NCBI GenBank assembly: GCA_004298155.1
Contig: SCRD01000019.1
Span: 120,680-184,679 of the forward strand
Length of the DNA: 64,000 nucleotides
Direction: 5' to 3'
Origin: Acidobacteriota bacterium
GTDB taxonomy: Bacteria; Acidobacteriota; Terriglobia; UBA7540
Positions 36,065 to 44,833 of the stretch are shown here, piece after piece (the first letter of the stretch is position 1; each line of letters starts with the position of its first letter). The position numbers and the translations under genes were made by a program. Under the pieces are notes generated by a model that made no database searches, was not told the DNA's origin, and worked only from the letters and a program-made list of their open reading frames with translations.

Positions 36065-36871
36065 TTAACCACAACTGCAATTGACCTTCCCGTGCTTTTC
36101 CAGAACCTCTGAAAAAACCTCGAGCATCGGCCCATGGATCAGCCCGTTTGACGCAAATATCTCATCACGATGGAGCGAGAAAGGCCCGCCCATGAGGTCG
36201 GTAACCCGGCCTCCGGACTCCGTTACCAATAAAGAGCCGGCTGCCTTGTCCCAGGGATTCAGCTTCAGCTCCCAGAAGCCCTCGAAGTGTCCCGTTGCCA
36301 CTGAACAAAGGTCCAGCGCTGCAGAACCTGCCCGGCGAATTCCGTGAGAAAGGTATGTGAGCTTGAAAAAGATCTGCAGGTTCAAATCATGGTTAGAAGC
36401 GAAGGGCGGAAAACCGGTGCCCAGCAGGCTTTCAGAAAGGTTCGCGGTTTTTGACACGCGGATTCGCTGGCCGTTAAGGGTTGCCCCGGCGCCGCGCTCG
36501 GCTGCATACATTTCCTCGCGGTTCGGGTCGTAGACCACGCCGGCGATCACCTCATCGCGGTAAGCCAAAACCAGCGTGACACAATATACAGGGAACCCGT
36601 GGGCAAAATTAGTGGTGCCGTCCAGCGGATCAACGTACCAGCAGTACTCAGAGCCGGTCTCCTTGCTGCCGCTCTCTTCAGCCACGACAGCGTGGTCCGG
36701 GAAGTGGCGGCGAAGTCGCTCAAGAATCAAGGCCTCGGAACGCCGGTCGGCATCCGTCACAATGTCGGATTTCCGTTTGTAAGAAATCTCGTGCGGCTGA
36801 GTGGAAAGTTGCGCGAGCAACGCGCCCGATTCGCGGGCGATATCGACTGCAACGTCGAGATAATTATCCAT
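36065..36871 (-). CDS. suhB: Inositol monophosphatase family protein (SuhB-like)
   Basis: A 268-residue Mg-dependent phosphatase of the IMPase/FBPase/CysQ fold. EESG (VVAEESGSKE) and WYVDPLDGTTNFAHGFP hold the metal-binding acidic residues, and WELKLNPWDKAAGSLLVTESGG is the second signature. I chose ATG 36871, which has AAAGGG upstream; ATG 36910 would add 13 residues. SuhB in other bacteria has both phosphatase and rRNA-antitermination roles; only the phosphatase fold can be read here. Confidence 0.88.
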   Translation of the reverse strand: MDNYLDVAVDIARESGALLAQLSTQPHEISYKRKSDIVTDADRRSEALILERLRRHFPDHAVVAEESGSKETGSEYCWYVDPLDGTTNFAHGFPVYCVTLVLAYRDEVIAGVVYDPNREEMYAAERGAGATLNGQRIRVSKTANLSESLLGTGFPPFASNHDLNLQIFFKLTYLSHGIRRAGSAALDLCSVATGHFEGFWELKLNPWDKAAGSLLVTESGGRVTDLMGGPFSLHRDEIFASNGLIHGPMLEVFSEVLEKHGKVNCSCG

Positions 36872-36937
36872 ATGATTACAACCCTTTGACTGAAGCCATT
36901 CCTTTCTCAAAAAAGCAGTTGGAATATAAGCGCGCCC

Positions 36938-37633
36938 CTAAAGCAGCCCTTCTGCCAGCGCCTCTTTCCGGCCTTCGCCCTCAACCCACACTACACCGTC
37001 TTCAAAATACTCCTTCTTCCAGATGGGCACCACCTGCTTCAGACGGTCAATCAGGTACTGGCAGGCTTCGAAGGCCGGCCGGCGATGCGCTGCGGTCACG
37101 ACGATGGCCACGCTGGTCTCTCCGATTTTGAGCCTTCCTGTGCGATGAATGATCCCGACGGAATTGATGCAAAATTTCTCCCTGGCTTCGTTCCCGATTT
37201 CTTCCATTTTCTGGATGGCCATGGCCTCATACGCCTCGTACTCCAGGTAAAGGGTCTTTCTCCCGTTTGAATGGTTTCGGACAATGCCCTCAAAGGTGAC
37301 CACCGCCCCGTCAGACGCGCACTGGAGCGACCTGGCGAAGTTCGAAGCAGATATTTTCCCTCCGGTAACACGATAGTGGCTATCGTCCATCCCGCCGCTG
37401 ACCGGAGGCATAAAAGCAACCTCGTCACCTTCGTGCAATACGGCCAAGGGTCCTGCAATCTGCTGGTTAACCGCAAATAGTAGCGCCCCTCCCAGTTCGC
37501 CCATGCGGGGGAACCGGCTCTCGTAAAAGCGACGCAGCCCCTGGAGGTTTTCCCCCTCTCCAAGTTCAACTTGCTCTTCCCGAAGCCCCGTTAGATCGTG
37601 TGTGAATCCAAAAAACAAAACCTTTATTTTCAT
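36938..37633 (-). CDS. Fused molybdopterin synthase MoaD-MoaE
   Basis: A 231-residue fusion of both molybdopterin synthase subunits. Residues 1-81 are a MoaD ubiquitin-like domain ending in the thiocarboxylate motif PPVSGG (G80-G81); residues 82-231 are MoaE, with the catalytic region HRRPAFEACQ (H182-R183-R184) and PIWKKEYFEDG (K205-K206). The MoaE part begins with Met right after the Gly-Gly, as if the moaD stop codon had been lost. MoaD needs a free C-terminal glycine, so cleavage after G81 is expected, as reported for mycobacterial MoaX. No other moa genes are in the window. Confidence 0.92.
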   Translation of the reverse strand: MKIKVLFFGFTHDLTGLREEQVELGEGENLQGLRRFYESRFPRMGELGGALLFAVNQQIAGPLAVLHEGDEVAFMPPVSGGMDDSHYRVTGGKISASNFARSLQCASDGAVVTFEGIVRNHSNGRKTLYLEYEAYEAMAIQKMEEIGNEAREKFCINSVGIIHRTGRLKIGETSVAIVVTAAHRRPAFEACQYLIDRLKQVVPIWKKEYFEDGVVWVEGEGRKEALAEGLL

Positions 37634-37738
37634 AGGACTCTCAACACATCCCTTTAGTATACACCCTGGGGGAAGATTCAGTGCGGCTTGGGAGCGCGAA
37701 CTCAGGGAGCGGACGGAAGCCTGGGTTAGGCTTGTACG

Positions 37739-38641
37739 CTACTGGCCCTCGAGCAGGTGGCGTAGCGACGATTCAAAATCCGGGAACTGGAAAGCGAATC
37801 CGCTGGCCAGAAGACGGCGGGGTTCCACGCGCAGGCTCGAAAGCAGAAGTGCATCGGCCATTTCCCCAAAAATGACACGTACAATGGGGACGGGCATGGA
37901 GAGAAATGTTGGCCGTTTCAACACGTGTCCCAGTGCTTTGGTCATTTCCACGTTCCGCACCGGATTGGGTGAAGCGGCATTTACGGGGCCGGAAAGCGAC
38001 TCGGTGGCGATGGCGTGAGAAATGGTTTGTGTGAGATCATCGATGGCAATCCAACTGACAAACTGCCGCCCGTCTCCGAGCTTTCCGCCCACCCCAGCCT
38101 TGAATGCCGGAAGCATGGCCCGCAAGGCGCCGCCTTTCGCGCTAAGTACCATGCCGATGCGCAGGTTCACCACGCGCACCCCTTTTTGCCGGGCAGGCTC
38201 CGTAGCCGCTTCCCATTCCTGGCAGACCGTGGACAGGAAGTCTAACCCCGCAGGGCTCTCCTCCGTCAGGACCTCGTCGCCTTGGGAACCGTAGTATCCC
38301 ACTGCAGAAGCGGAAACCAACACACGAGGCGGAACAGCAAGCTGCGCAAGCGATTCCGAAAGCAGCCTCGTACCGGAAACACGGCTGCTGCGAATGCGCT
38401 TCTTTCGCTTCCCGGTCCAGCGCAATGCATTAATGGGCTCGCCGGCGAGATTCACCACGGCGCTCGTCCCGTTCAGAGCATCCGTGTCCAGCTTTCCGTT
38501 AATCGGGTCCCACACGGCGATATCTTCGTCAGGCTGAGCCGGGCGGCGCACCAGCCGGACAACCTGGTGTCCCTGGGTTGTTAAGACCGGAATTAGCGCG
38601 GAACCAATCAGCCCGCTTGAACCGGTGACAAGGACCTTCAT
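37739..38641 (-). CDS. TIGR01777-family NAD-dependent epimerase (YfcH-like)
   Basis: A 300-residue extended SDR protein. The nucleotide-binding motif VLVTGSSGLIGSAL is at the N terminus, AVVNLAGEPI and SASAVGYYGSQGD (active-site Tyr region) follow, and VNAASPNPVRNVEMTKALG and the short C-terminal domain are typical of TIGR01777. These proteins have been linked to division defects when overproduced, but the reaction is unknown. ATG 38641 has AGGGA at better spacing than ATG 38647. Confidence 0.87.
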   Translation of the reverse strand: MKVLVTGSSGLIGSALIPVLTTQGHQVVRLVRRPAQPDEDIAVWDPINGKLDTDALNGTSAVVNLAGEPINALRWTGKRKKRIRSSRVSGTRLLSESLAQLAVPPRVLVSASAVGYYGSQGDEVLTEESPAGLDFLSTVCQEWEAATEPARQKGVRVVNLRIGMVLSAKGGALRAMLPAFKAGVGGKLGDGRQFVSWIAIDDLTQTISHAIATESLSGPVNAASPNPVRNVEMTKALGHVLKRPTFLSMPVPIVRVIFGEMADALLLSSLRVEPRRLLASGFAFQFPDFESSLRHLLEGQ

Positions 38642-38830
38642 AGCCATTCATCCCTGGGCAGAGTGGCTGTTGGCAATTCGCGGCGGCTGGAATTTTGCGT
38701 GTGGTGGCTGCCAGCGCCTGAGGTCAGGTTAGCACAATGGGGTCCGCAAATCTTTTACAGGCAAGAAGGGCGGGCAAATCTTGCGCAGGGGCGAATGTTG
38801 CCGACCGCTAAAGCTATACTTGGAATCGTC

Positions 38831-39190
38831 ATGGCGCAGATCCTGATCATTGGAAAGGACTGGACCGCGCGGGCGTTGCTGCGCGCCCAGTTGATAGAGG
38901 AAGGCTTCGAAATTGAAGCGTACGAGGACGTGAAGGAAGTGGTCCGTATCCTATGGGCCAGCCAAACCATGCCTTCGTTGCTGATTGCAGACCTGTTCGA
39001 ATGCGAAGATCTGGCAGGGGACGCTGCATTGCTGGCAAGCTGGGCAAAACTTGTGCCGATCTGGGTCCTTGCTGGGCACGGCAGCGCTGAAGCCGAACCG
39101 CTTGAGGGCCAGGGCTTTGAAAGGGTCCTTTACCGCCCAGTCGATGTAGGATGGCTAGTGAAGGAAATTAAAGATCGGTTGAAAGGATGA
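38831..39190 (+). CDS. Degenerate CheY-like receiver protein
   Basis: A 119-residue protein with the alternating hydrophobic pattern of a receiver domain: MAQILIIGKDW (beta 1), LLIADLFECED (beta 3, D54 at the phosphoacceptor site) and FERVLYRPVD (beta 5). The acidic pair after beta 1 is replaced by G-K-D, and the conserved Lys before Pro is Arg102, so normal phosphorylation is doubtful. It stands alone. An in-frame ATG at 38663 would add 56 residues that do not look protein-like. Family assignment is by pattern only. Confidence 0.55.
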   Translation: MAQILIIGKDWTARALLRAQLIEEGFEIEAYEDVKEVVRILWASQTMPSLLIADLFECEDLAGDAALLASWAKLVPIWVLAGHGSAEAEPLEGQGFERVLYRPVDVGWLVKEIKDRLKG

Positions 39191-39254
39191 GCAGGGCTCG
39201 CCCAGCAAAGCCTTCAGACGCAGCGCAAAGAAAGCAGGGCGCCGGCGCCAGACT

Positions 39255-40322
39255 TCAATCGACCGCGGGTTGCTGCTGGGTGAGACAGTGAAGGGTCCCG
39301 AGGCCCCAGACCAGATCGACGGCGTGAATGCCGATTACAGGCCGGTCCGTAAACAGCTCTGCCAGAGTTCCCAGCGCGATCCGGTCCTTCGGATCGTTAA
39401 AGGTTGGGGCCAGCACTGCCGCATTGGCAATGTAAAAATTGGCATAGCTTGCCGGCAGACGCTGGCCTTCGAAGTGGATTGGGGAGGGCATGGGGAGCGC
39501 GACAACCTGAATCTTGGCACCATCCTCGAGGCGCATTCCTTCAAGCCGCTCGCGGTTTTCCTGGAGCAGGGTGTAGTTGGGGTCGGCAGGGCTTTCCTCG
39601 CTGCAGAGGACCACAGTCTTCGGGTTGACGAAGCGGCACAGGTCATCCACATGGCCGTGGGTATCATCGCCCGCGATCCCACGCCCGAGCCACAGAATGT
39701 TCTCCACACCGAGGTTCTGGCGCAGGGCGGCTTCGATTCCATCCTTGCTAAGGCCCGGGTTGCGTATCTGGATCTTCTCATCCAGCAGGCACTCCTCTGT
39801 GGTCAGGAGAGTTCCCTGGCCGTTTACTTCTATGCTGCCGCCCTCCAACACAAAGTCACGGCCCGCCAGTCTGGCTGGAAGCAAAGGCAGCTTCAGCGCG
39901 CGGGCTGCATGGCCGGGTATGGCGTCATCCTTCCGCCATTCGGGATATTTAGCCCAGGCGTTGAAGCGGAAACGAACAATTGCGATCCCTGCGGACGATC
40001 CGTTTTTTTTCAGGAATATGGGCCCGAAGTCGCGCGTCCAGCCACGGTCAGTGGGGAAGCGGAAGAATTCCAAACGTGCGAGATCAACACCTGCGCGCAG
40101 GAGGGCCTTCCGAGCGCGTGATTCGTGCGCCTTTGATTGAACCAGGATACGGACAATTTCTCCGAGCATGAGCTTGCGGACAATTTCGCTGTAGACCCAG
40201 GGAATGGGAGTGAAACGCCCCGGCCAGTCCGTGACGTTATGCGGCCAGCCGATCCAGGTGGCCTCGTGAGGTTCCCATTCTGCGGGCAGACGGTATCCGA
40301 GGGATTGGGGCGTGGCGGCCAC
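39255..40322 (-). CDS. aguA: Agmatine deiminase
   Basis: A 355-residue peptidylarginine deiminase-family enzyme that converts agmatine to N-carbamoylputrescine and ammonia. RLPAEWEPHEATWIGWPHN at the start, TRDFGPIFL, VLEGGSIEVNG, DDTHGHVDDLCRF and the catalytic cysteine in GLGTLHCLTQQ at the end are all present. It starts with GTG overlapping the aguB stop by 1 base (TAGTG), so the two steps of putrescine synthesis are coupled. Confidence 0.93.
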   Translation of the reverse strand: MAATPQSLGYRLPAEWEPHEATWIGWPHNVTDWPGRFTPIPWVYSEIVRKLMLGEIVRILVQSKAHESRARKALLRAGVDLARLEFFRFPTDRGWTRDFGPIFLKKNGSSAGIAIVRFRFNAWAKYPEWRKDDAIPGHAARALKLPLLPARLAGRDFVLEGGSIEVNGQGTLLTTEECLLDEKIQIRNPGLSKDGIEAALRQNLGVENILWLGRGIAGDDTHGHVDDLCRFVNPKTVVLCSEESPADPNYTLLQENRERLEGMRLEDGAKIQVVALPMPSPIHFEGQRLPASYANFYIANAAVLAPTFNDPKDRIALGTLAELFTDRPVIGIHAVDLVWGLGTLHCLTQQQPAVD

Positions 40323-41239
40323 TACCGTGTTTCGGTCCTTTCCGGCTCCCCGAGAAGCCTGCGGTCGATACCCTGGTAGGCATCGATGCGGCGGTCTCGG
40401 AGGAACGGCCAGTTGCGGCGAATGTTCTCAAGATGCCTGAGATCGACTTCGGCCATCAGAACTTCTTCGCGGTCCACCGAAGCCTCCGCTATCACCACCC
40501 CTTGCGGATCAGCGACAAACGACGAACCCCAGAATTCGATTCCTGCGCCGCCATCGGCCTTTTCATGCCCGACTCGATTGACCGCGGCCACATAGACGCC
40601 ATTGGCAATGGCGTGGGCGCGCTGAATAGTTTGCCAGGCGTCACGTTGCACCGCGCCGTACCGCTCTTTTTCGTTCGGATGCCAGCCGATGGCGGTGGGA
40701 TAAAAAACAACGTTAGCCCCCTCGAGCGCCACCAGACGTGCAGCCTCCGGGTACCATTGATCCCAGCAGATGAGAGGCGCTACCGGGCCCACTTTTGTGT
40801 TGACCGCGTGGAACCCCAGATCTCCGGGCGTGAAATAGTATTTTTCGTAATAGCCGGGATCGTCCGGAATGTGCATCTTGCGATAGATGCCAGCGATTTT
40901 GCCGTCGCTGTCAATCACGGCCACGCTGTTGTGATAAACGCCCGCTGCCCGGCGCTCGAAAATGGGGGCGATCACCGCCAGGCGGGCCTTCCGTGCAACA
41001 GGGCCGAGGGCCCTGGTGATGGGACCCGGAATGGGCTCGGCCAGGTCAAAAACGCTTGCATCCTCGCGCTGGCAAAAATAGCTGGAAGCAAAAAGCTCTG
41101 GAAGGCAGACCATTGCCGCACCTTTCTCTGCTGCCTCGTGGATGCCCTTGACGGCCCGACGAAGGTTCCTGTCTGGATGGGCGCCACACGCCATCTGGAC
41201 CAGGCCTACTTTAAATCTCCTCTTTGTCATGTTTGACAT
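40322..41239 (-). CDS. aguB: N-carbamoylputrescine amidase
   Basis: A 305-residue nitrilase-superfamily enzyme that hydrolyses N-carbamoylputrescine to putrescine. The Glu-Lys-Cys triad is visible in MVCLPELFASSYF, YRKMHIPDDPGYYEKYYF and PLICWDQWYPEAAR. The homologous part begins at MSNMTKRRFKVGLVQMACG; I used ATG 41239, with ATG 41230 as alternative, because the 63 codons in front in the same frame do not resemble the family. It runs directly into aguA. Confidence 0.92.
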   Translation of the reverse strand: MSNMTKRRFKVGLVQMACGAHPDRNLRRAVKGIHEAAEKGAAMVCLPELFASSYFCQREDASVFDLAEPIPGPITRALGPVARKARLAVIAPIFERRAAGVYHNSVAVIDSDGKIAGIYRKMHIPDDPGYYEKYYFTPGDLGFHAVNTKVGPVAPLICWDQWYPEAARLVALEGANVVFYPTAIGWHPNEKERYGAVQRDAWQTIQRAHAIANGVYVAAVNRVGHEKADGGAGIEFWGSSFVADPQGVVIAEASVDREEVLMAEVDLRHLENIRRNWPFLRDRRIDAYQGIDRRLLGEPERTETR

Positions 41240-41442
41240 TGTCCAACAGGATACATGAGTCTTGATCATCCTCCAAGGCTCTCCTGCACGAAACAAAAAT
41301 GTGCCCTGAGACCTCCCAAGCTCATCAAAAAAGCATCTGGCCTTAAGCTGGCGGGGCAAGGTAACAACCGGGTGTTTTTCAGACTGAAATTGGGAGAGAA
41401 TAGTCCTATTGAATATGGTCAGGGGCAAGAGAGTTTTCCCGA

Positions 41443-42423
41443 ATGGATGAGACGCTTCGATTTATTCTGCACCACGGTTATCTGGTCCTCCTCGTATGGG
41501 TCTTCGCTGAGCAGATGGGTTTGCCCGTCCCTTCCATGCCCGGTACGCTTGCTGCTGGAGCCCTCGCCGGTACAGGAAAGCTGAAGCTGGGGCTGGTTGT
41601 ACTTCTTCCCTCAATAGGGGCGCTACTGGCGGATGTCATATGGTATGAGCTTGGCAAGTACCGCGGCGCGAAGGTGCTGAACCTCCTCTGCCGAATTTCC
41701 CTGGAGCCGGATTCCTGCATCAGAAACACGGAAAATCGGTTTGCGAGGAGCGGCGCGGGCGCTCTGGTGATAGCGAAATTTGTCCCGGGGCTCAGCACGG
41801 CGGCCCCTCCGCTCGCTGGCATGTTCGGAATGCGCTTTACACGTTTCCTGATTTACGACGGGGCTGGCGCTGTAGTTTACAACGGAGCGTTTGTCATTCT
41901 TGGTTATGCGTTCAGCCGCCAACTGGAAAAGGTGGCGCAAGTTGCGCTGCAACTCGGTGCGGGACTTCTGGTGCTGGCAGCAGGCGGCCTGTTCCTTTAT
42001 ATCGCCTGGAAGTACTTCCAGCGGCAAAAGTTTTTACGCACGCTGCGGGTCAACCGCATTACACCGGAAGAATTGAAACGAAAAATCGATGCCGGCGAAG
42101 AAGTGACGATTATCGATCTGAGACACTCGATGGACTTTGAAGCGGACCCGAGCACGATTCCGGGTGCTTATACCCTGCCCTCCGAGGAATTTGAAAAGCG
42201 CTATCGGGAAATTCCCGCGGACCGCGAGTTGATCCTTTACTGCACTTGACCAAACGAGGCGACGAGCGCCCGTGTGGCGCTGATGTTGAAACGCCGGGGC
42301 ATCACGCGCGTGCGCCCGCTGGCTGGGGGGCTGCAAGGCTGGAAGGGAAAAGGATATCCTCTGGAAACCCGGCAGACAACTCCAAAACATGCTGCTCTGG
42401 AGCAGACCGCAGAGACGGCCTAG
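41443..42423 (+). CDS. DedA-rhodanese fusion, predicted selenoprotein (in-frame TGA = Sec269)
   Basis: A DedA-family membrane domain (about residues 1-195, with FAEQMGLPVPSMPGTLAAGA and AKFVPGLSTAAPPLAGMFG) is fused to a C-terminal rhodanese domain (about 206-326). The frame meets TGA at 42247-42249 but continues for 57 more codons with clear rhodanese homology: PNEATSARVALMLKRRGI, then PLAGGLQGWKGKGYP, to TAG at 42421. The TGA falls where relatives have the active-site cysteine (YCxCPNEATSA), giving Y-C-T-U-P-N-E-A. A hairpin with a GU-containing loop starts 16 bases after it. Known: UGA plus SECIS encodes selenocysteine. If it were a plain stop, the rhodanese would lose its active site. I favour a selenoprotein over a pseudogene. 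Confidence 0.82.
42265..42281 (+). promoter_or_regulatory. Candidate bacterial SECIS hairpin
   Basis: AGCGCC (42265-42270), loop CGTGT (42271-42275), GGCGCT (42276-42281): a perfect six-pair GC-rich stem. The loop has G at its second position and begins 21 bases after the TGA at 42247-42249, within the spacing expected of SelB-binding bacterial SECIS elements. It lies inside the coding frame, as in other bacterial selenoprotein genes. Confidence 0.7.
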
Positions 42424-42456
42424 GCGCGGCATGCCATCAGGGCTGTCAGGGAAATT

Positions 42457-43707
42457 CTAGAGCGCCATCAGGATAGGGTTTTCCAGAATCTGCTGGAGCG
42501 TCTGCAAGAACCGTGCGCCTGTTGCCCCATCCACCACTCGATGGTCGCAGGAAAGCGTCATCCGGCAGCGGAACCCGATCGTAATCTGCCCGTTTTCGAC
42601 CACGGGCTTCTCCTCGACAGATCCAATAGCCAGGATTGCGCCCTCGGGCGGGTTGATCACCGCCGAGAATTCCACGATGCCCATCATGCCCAGGTTTGAA
42701 ACGCTGAAGGTCCCGCCCGTGTATTCTTCGGGTTTAAGCTTGCGGGCACGGGCACGCGCAATCAGGCCTTTGGATTCGGCCGAGATCTGCTGCAGGGTTT
42801 TGAGATTGCAATCGCGCACCACAGGGGTGATGAGGCCGCCTTCAATAGCGACAGCGTTGCCCAGGTGGATGCGGTTATGATACCGGATGGCATTGCCCAT
42901 AAAGCTGGCGTTGACGTCAGGGTGCTGGGTGAGCGCAACTGCGCAGGCTTTTACGATGATGTCGTTGTAGGTTAGCTTCAAATCGGGGTTCAGCTTGTTT
43001 GCCGACTCGCGCAGCTCCTTAGCCTTCTTCATATCCACATCAATGGTCAGATAGAAGTGGGGAATTGGGCCCAGGCTTTGAGATAGTCTCTGGGCAATGG
43101 TTTTGCGCATCTGGCTGAGAGGTTCATCACGAAATTCGGGCCCCTGAGGGGCGAATTGCGCTGCGGGAACCGCCGAAGGAGCGCCTGCGACCGTTGCCGA
43201 TTCCACATCGCGGCGAATGATGCGCCCTCCGGGGCCGGAGCCCTGAATGGCTGTGAGATCCAGGCCGGTGTCGCGCGCAATGCGCCGCGCCAGGGGCGAA
43301 GCCAGAATGCGGCCTCCCGCTGCGGTTGATGCGGTTGCTGCTGGCACAGGCGCCGTAACGGGTGCAGGCGGTTTGGGCTCCTGGGCGGCGGGCGTTTCTT
43401 TGTGCCCCGCGGAGGGCGCAACGGCAGGGGCGCCTCCATTGGCTGAAACAAGTGAAGAGATGTCTTCTTCAGCTTTCCCGATGATGGCCAGCATCTGGCC
43501 AACCGGTACGGTTTCTCCTGCATTCACCAGGACCTTGCGAAGGACGCCGGAGGCCATCGATTCGACTTCCATATCCACTTTGTCGGTCTCAATTTCGACC
43601 AGAGCGTCGCCGTTCGCGACCTGTTCTCCCTCGTTTTTAAGCCACTTCAGTACCTTGCCCTCGGTCATGGTGTCGCTACCCTTGGGCATGAGAACTCGAG
43701 ATGCCAT
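42457..43707 (-). CDS. pdhC: Pyruvate dehydrogenase E2 (dihydrolipoamide acetyltransferase)
   Basis: A 416-residue 2-oxo acid dehydrogenase E2. One N-terminal lipoyl domain with the lipoylated lysine in EIETDKVDMEVES, an Ala/Pro-rich linker, the peripheral subunit-binding domain (ILASPLARRIARDTGLDLTA, about 133-168), and the catalytic domain ending in LSCDHRVVDGATGARFL (HxxxDG). Last gene of the minus-strand order E1alpha-E1beta-E2; E3 is not in the window. The acyl specificity could be acetoin or branched chain rather than pyruvate. Confidence 0.92.
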   Translation of the reverse strand: MASRVLMPKGSDTMTEGKVLKWLKNEGEQVANGDALVEIETDKVDMEVESMASGVLRKVLVNAGETVPVGQMLAIIGKAEEDISSLVSANGGAPAVAPSAGHKETPAAQEPKPPAPVTAPVPAATASTAAGGRILASPLARRIARDTGLDLTAIQGSGPGGRIIRRDVESATVAGAPSAVPAAQFAPQGPEFRDEPLSQMRKTIAQRLSQSLGPIPHFYLTIDVDMKKAKELRESANKLNPDLKLTYNDIIVKACAVALTQHPDVNASFMGNAIRYHNRIHLGNAVAIEGGLITPVVRDCNLKTLQQISAESKGLIARARARKLKPEEYTGGTFSVSNLGMMGIVEFSAVINPPEGAILAIGSVEEKPVVENGQITIGFRCRMTLSCDHRVVDGATGARFLQTLQQILENPILMAL

Positions 43708-43736
43708 GCGTAACCTCTTGTGGAAAATTGGCCGGG

Positions 43737-44717
43737 CTAATTTCTGTACGTAACCCGGTGAACGGCGTCAATGACGCGGGACTTATCCGGCGCGCAAAGG
43801 TGCTCCAGCGGTTTGGCGTAGGGCATGGGAACGTCAACGCCCGTCACGCGAAGGATGGGAGCATCAAGATAATCGAAAGCCTGGTGTTGAATGGTGTCAA
43901 CAACCTGGGCACCGATGCCGCAAAACGGCCAGCCTTCTTCCACCACGACGGCCCGGTTTGTTTTCTGGATTGACTGGATGATCGTTTCGGTGTCAAGTGG
44001 GCGAAGCGTCCGGGGGTCGACCACCTCGGCGTCAATGCCTTCCTTTTCAAGTTCCTCGGCAGCCTGCAGCGCAACGTGGACCATCTTGGCGTGCGCGATC
44101 AGAGTAACGTCGTTTCCGGGGCGCTTGATTTCCGCAACCCCCAGCGGAATCGTATACTCGCCTTCAGGAACTTCTCCCTTCAGACCATAGAGGACTTCCG
44201 ATTCGATAAAGATCACCGGGTTGTTGTCACGAATCGAGGACTTCAACAGGCCCTTGGCGTCGGCGGGCGTGGAAGGCGTAACAACCTTGAGGCCCGGAAT
44301 GTGGCAGAACCAGGCTTCCAGCGCCTGTGAATGCTGGGCGGAAAGCTGATGGCCGGCGCCGCCCGGCCCGCGAACCACCATCGGCACTCCGATCTGGCCG
44401 CCCGACATGTAAAGCATCTTGGCGGCGCTGTTCACAATCTGGTCGAGCGCCAGCAGCGAGAAGTTGAACGTCATTATTTCAACTATGGGGCGCAATCCCG
44501 TCATGGCGGCGCCCACCCCGAGGCCTGTGAAGCCGAGCTCAGTGATGGGAGTATCGAGAACACGCTTCGGGCCGAATTCGTCAAGCAATCCTTTGCTGAC
44601 CTTGTAAGCGCCGTTATACGCGCCCACTTCTTCGCCCATCAGGAAGACCGTCTCGTCGCGCAGCATTTCTTCGCGCATTGCCTGATTCAGCGCTTCCCTA
44701 TAAGCTATAACTGCCAT
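43737..44717 (-). CDS. pdhB: Pyruvate dehydrogenase E1 component, beta subunit
   Basis: A 326-residue thiamine diphosphate enzyme subunit. MAVIAYREALNQAMREEM, VFLMGEEVGAYNGAYKVSKG, GLGVGAAMTGLRPIVEIM, PGGAGHQLSAQHSQALEAWF and the C-terminal VDVPMPYAKPLEHL are standard for the E1 beta subunit. GAGGAGCACC precedes the ATG. It lies 29 bases upstream of pdhC and forms a heterotetramer with the alpha subunit. Confidence 0.94.
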   Translation of the reverse strand: MAVIAYREALNQAMREEMLRDETVFLMGEEVGAYNGAYKVSKGLLDEFGPKRVLDTPITELGFTGLGVGAAMTGLRPIVEIMTFNFSLLALDQIVNSAAKMLYMSGGQIGVPMVVRGPGGAGHQLSAQHSQALEAWFCHIPGLKVVTPSTPADAKGLLKSSIRDNNPVIFIESEVLYGLKGEVPEGEYTIPLGVAEIKRPGNDVTLIAHAKMVHVALQAAEELEKEGIDAEVVDPRTLRPLDTETIIQSIQKTNRAVVVEEGWPFCGIGAQVVDTIQHQAFDYLDAPILRVTGVDVPMPYAKPLEHLCAPDKSRVIDAVHRVTYRN

Positions 44718-44833
44718 TGGTGCTCCTCACTCTTTCTTTATGGCGGCGATTGGGCCGCCCAGCCGTATCTGAATGATTACAAGGCCCTGGTCGCCGCAGG
44801 CCGGTAAAAATTGAAAGCTTTGCTCAGCCCGAT

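Noticed and set aside
42247..42249. TGA as the true end of the DedA gene
   Set aside because: It would cut the rhodanese domain just before its active-site loop, while the next 57 codons keep the family sequence without any other stop.
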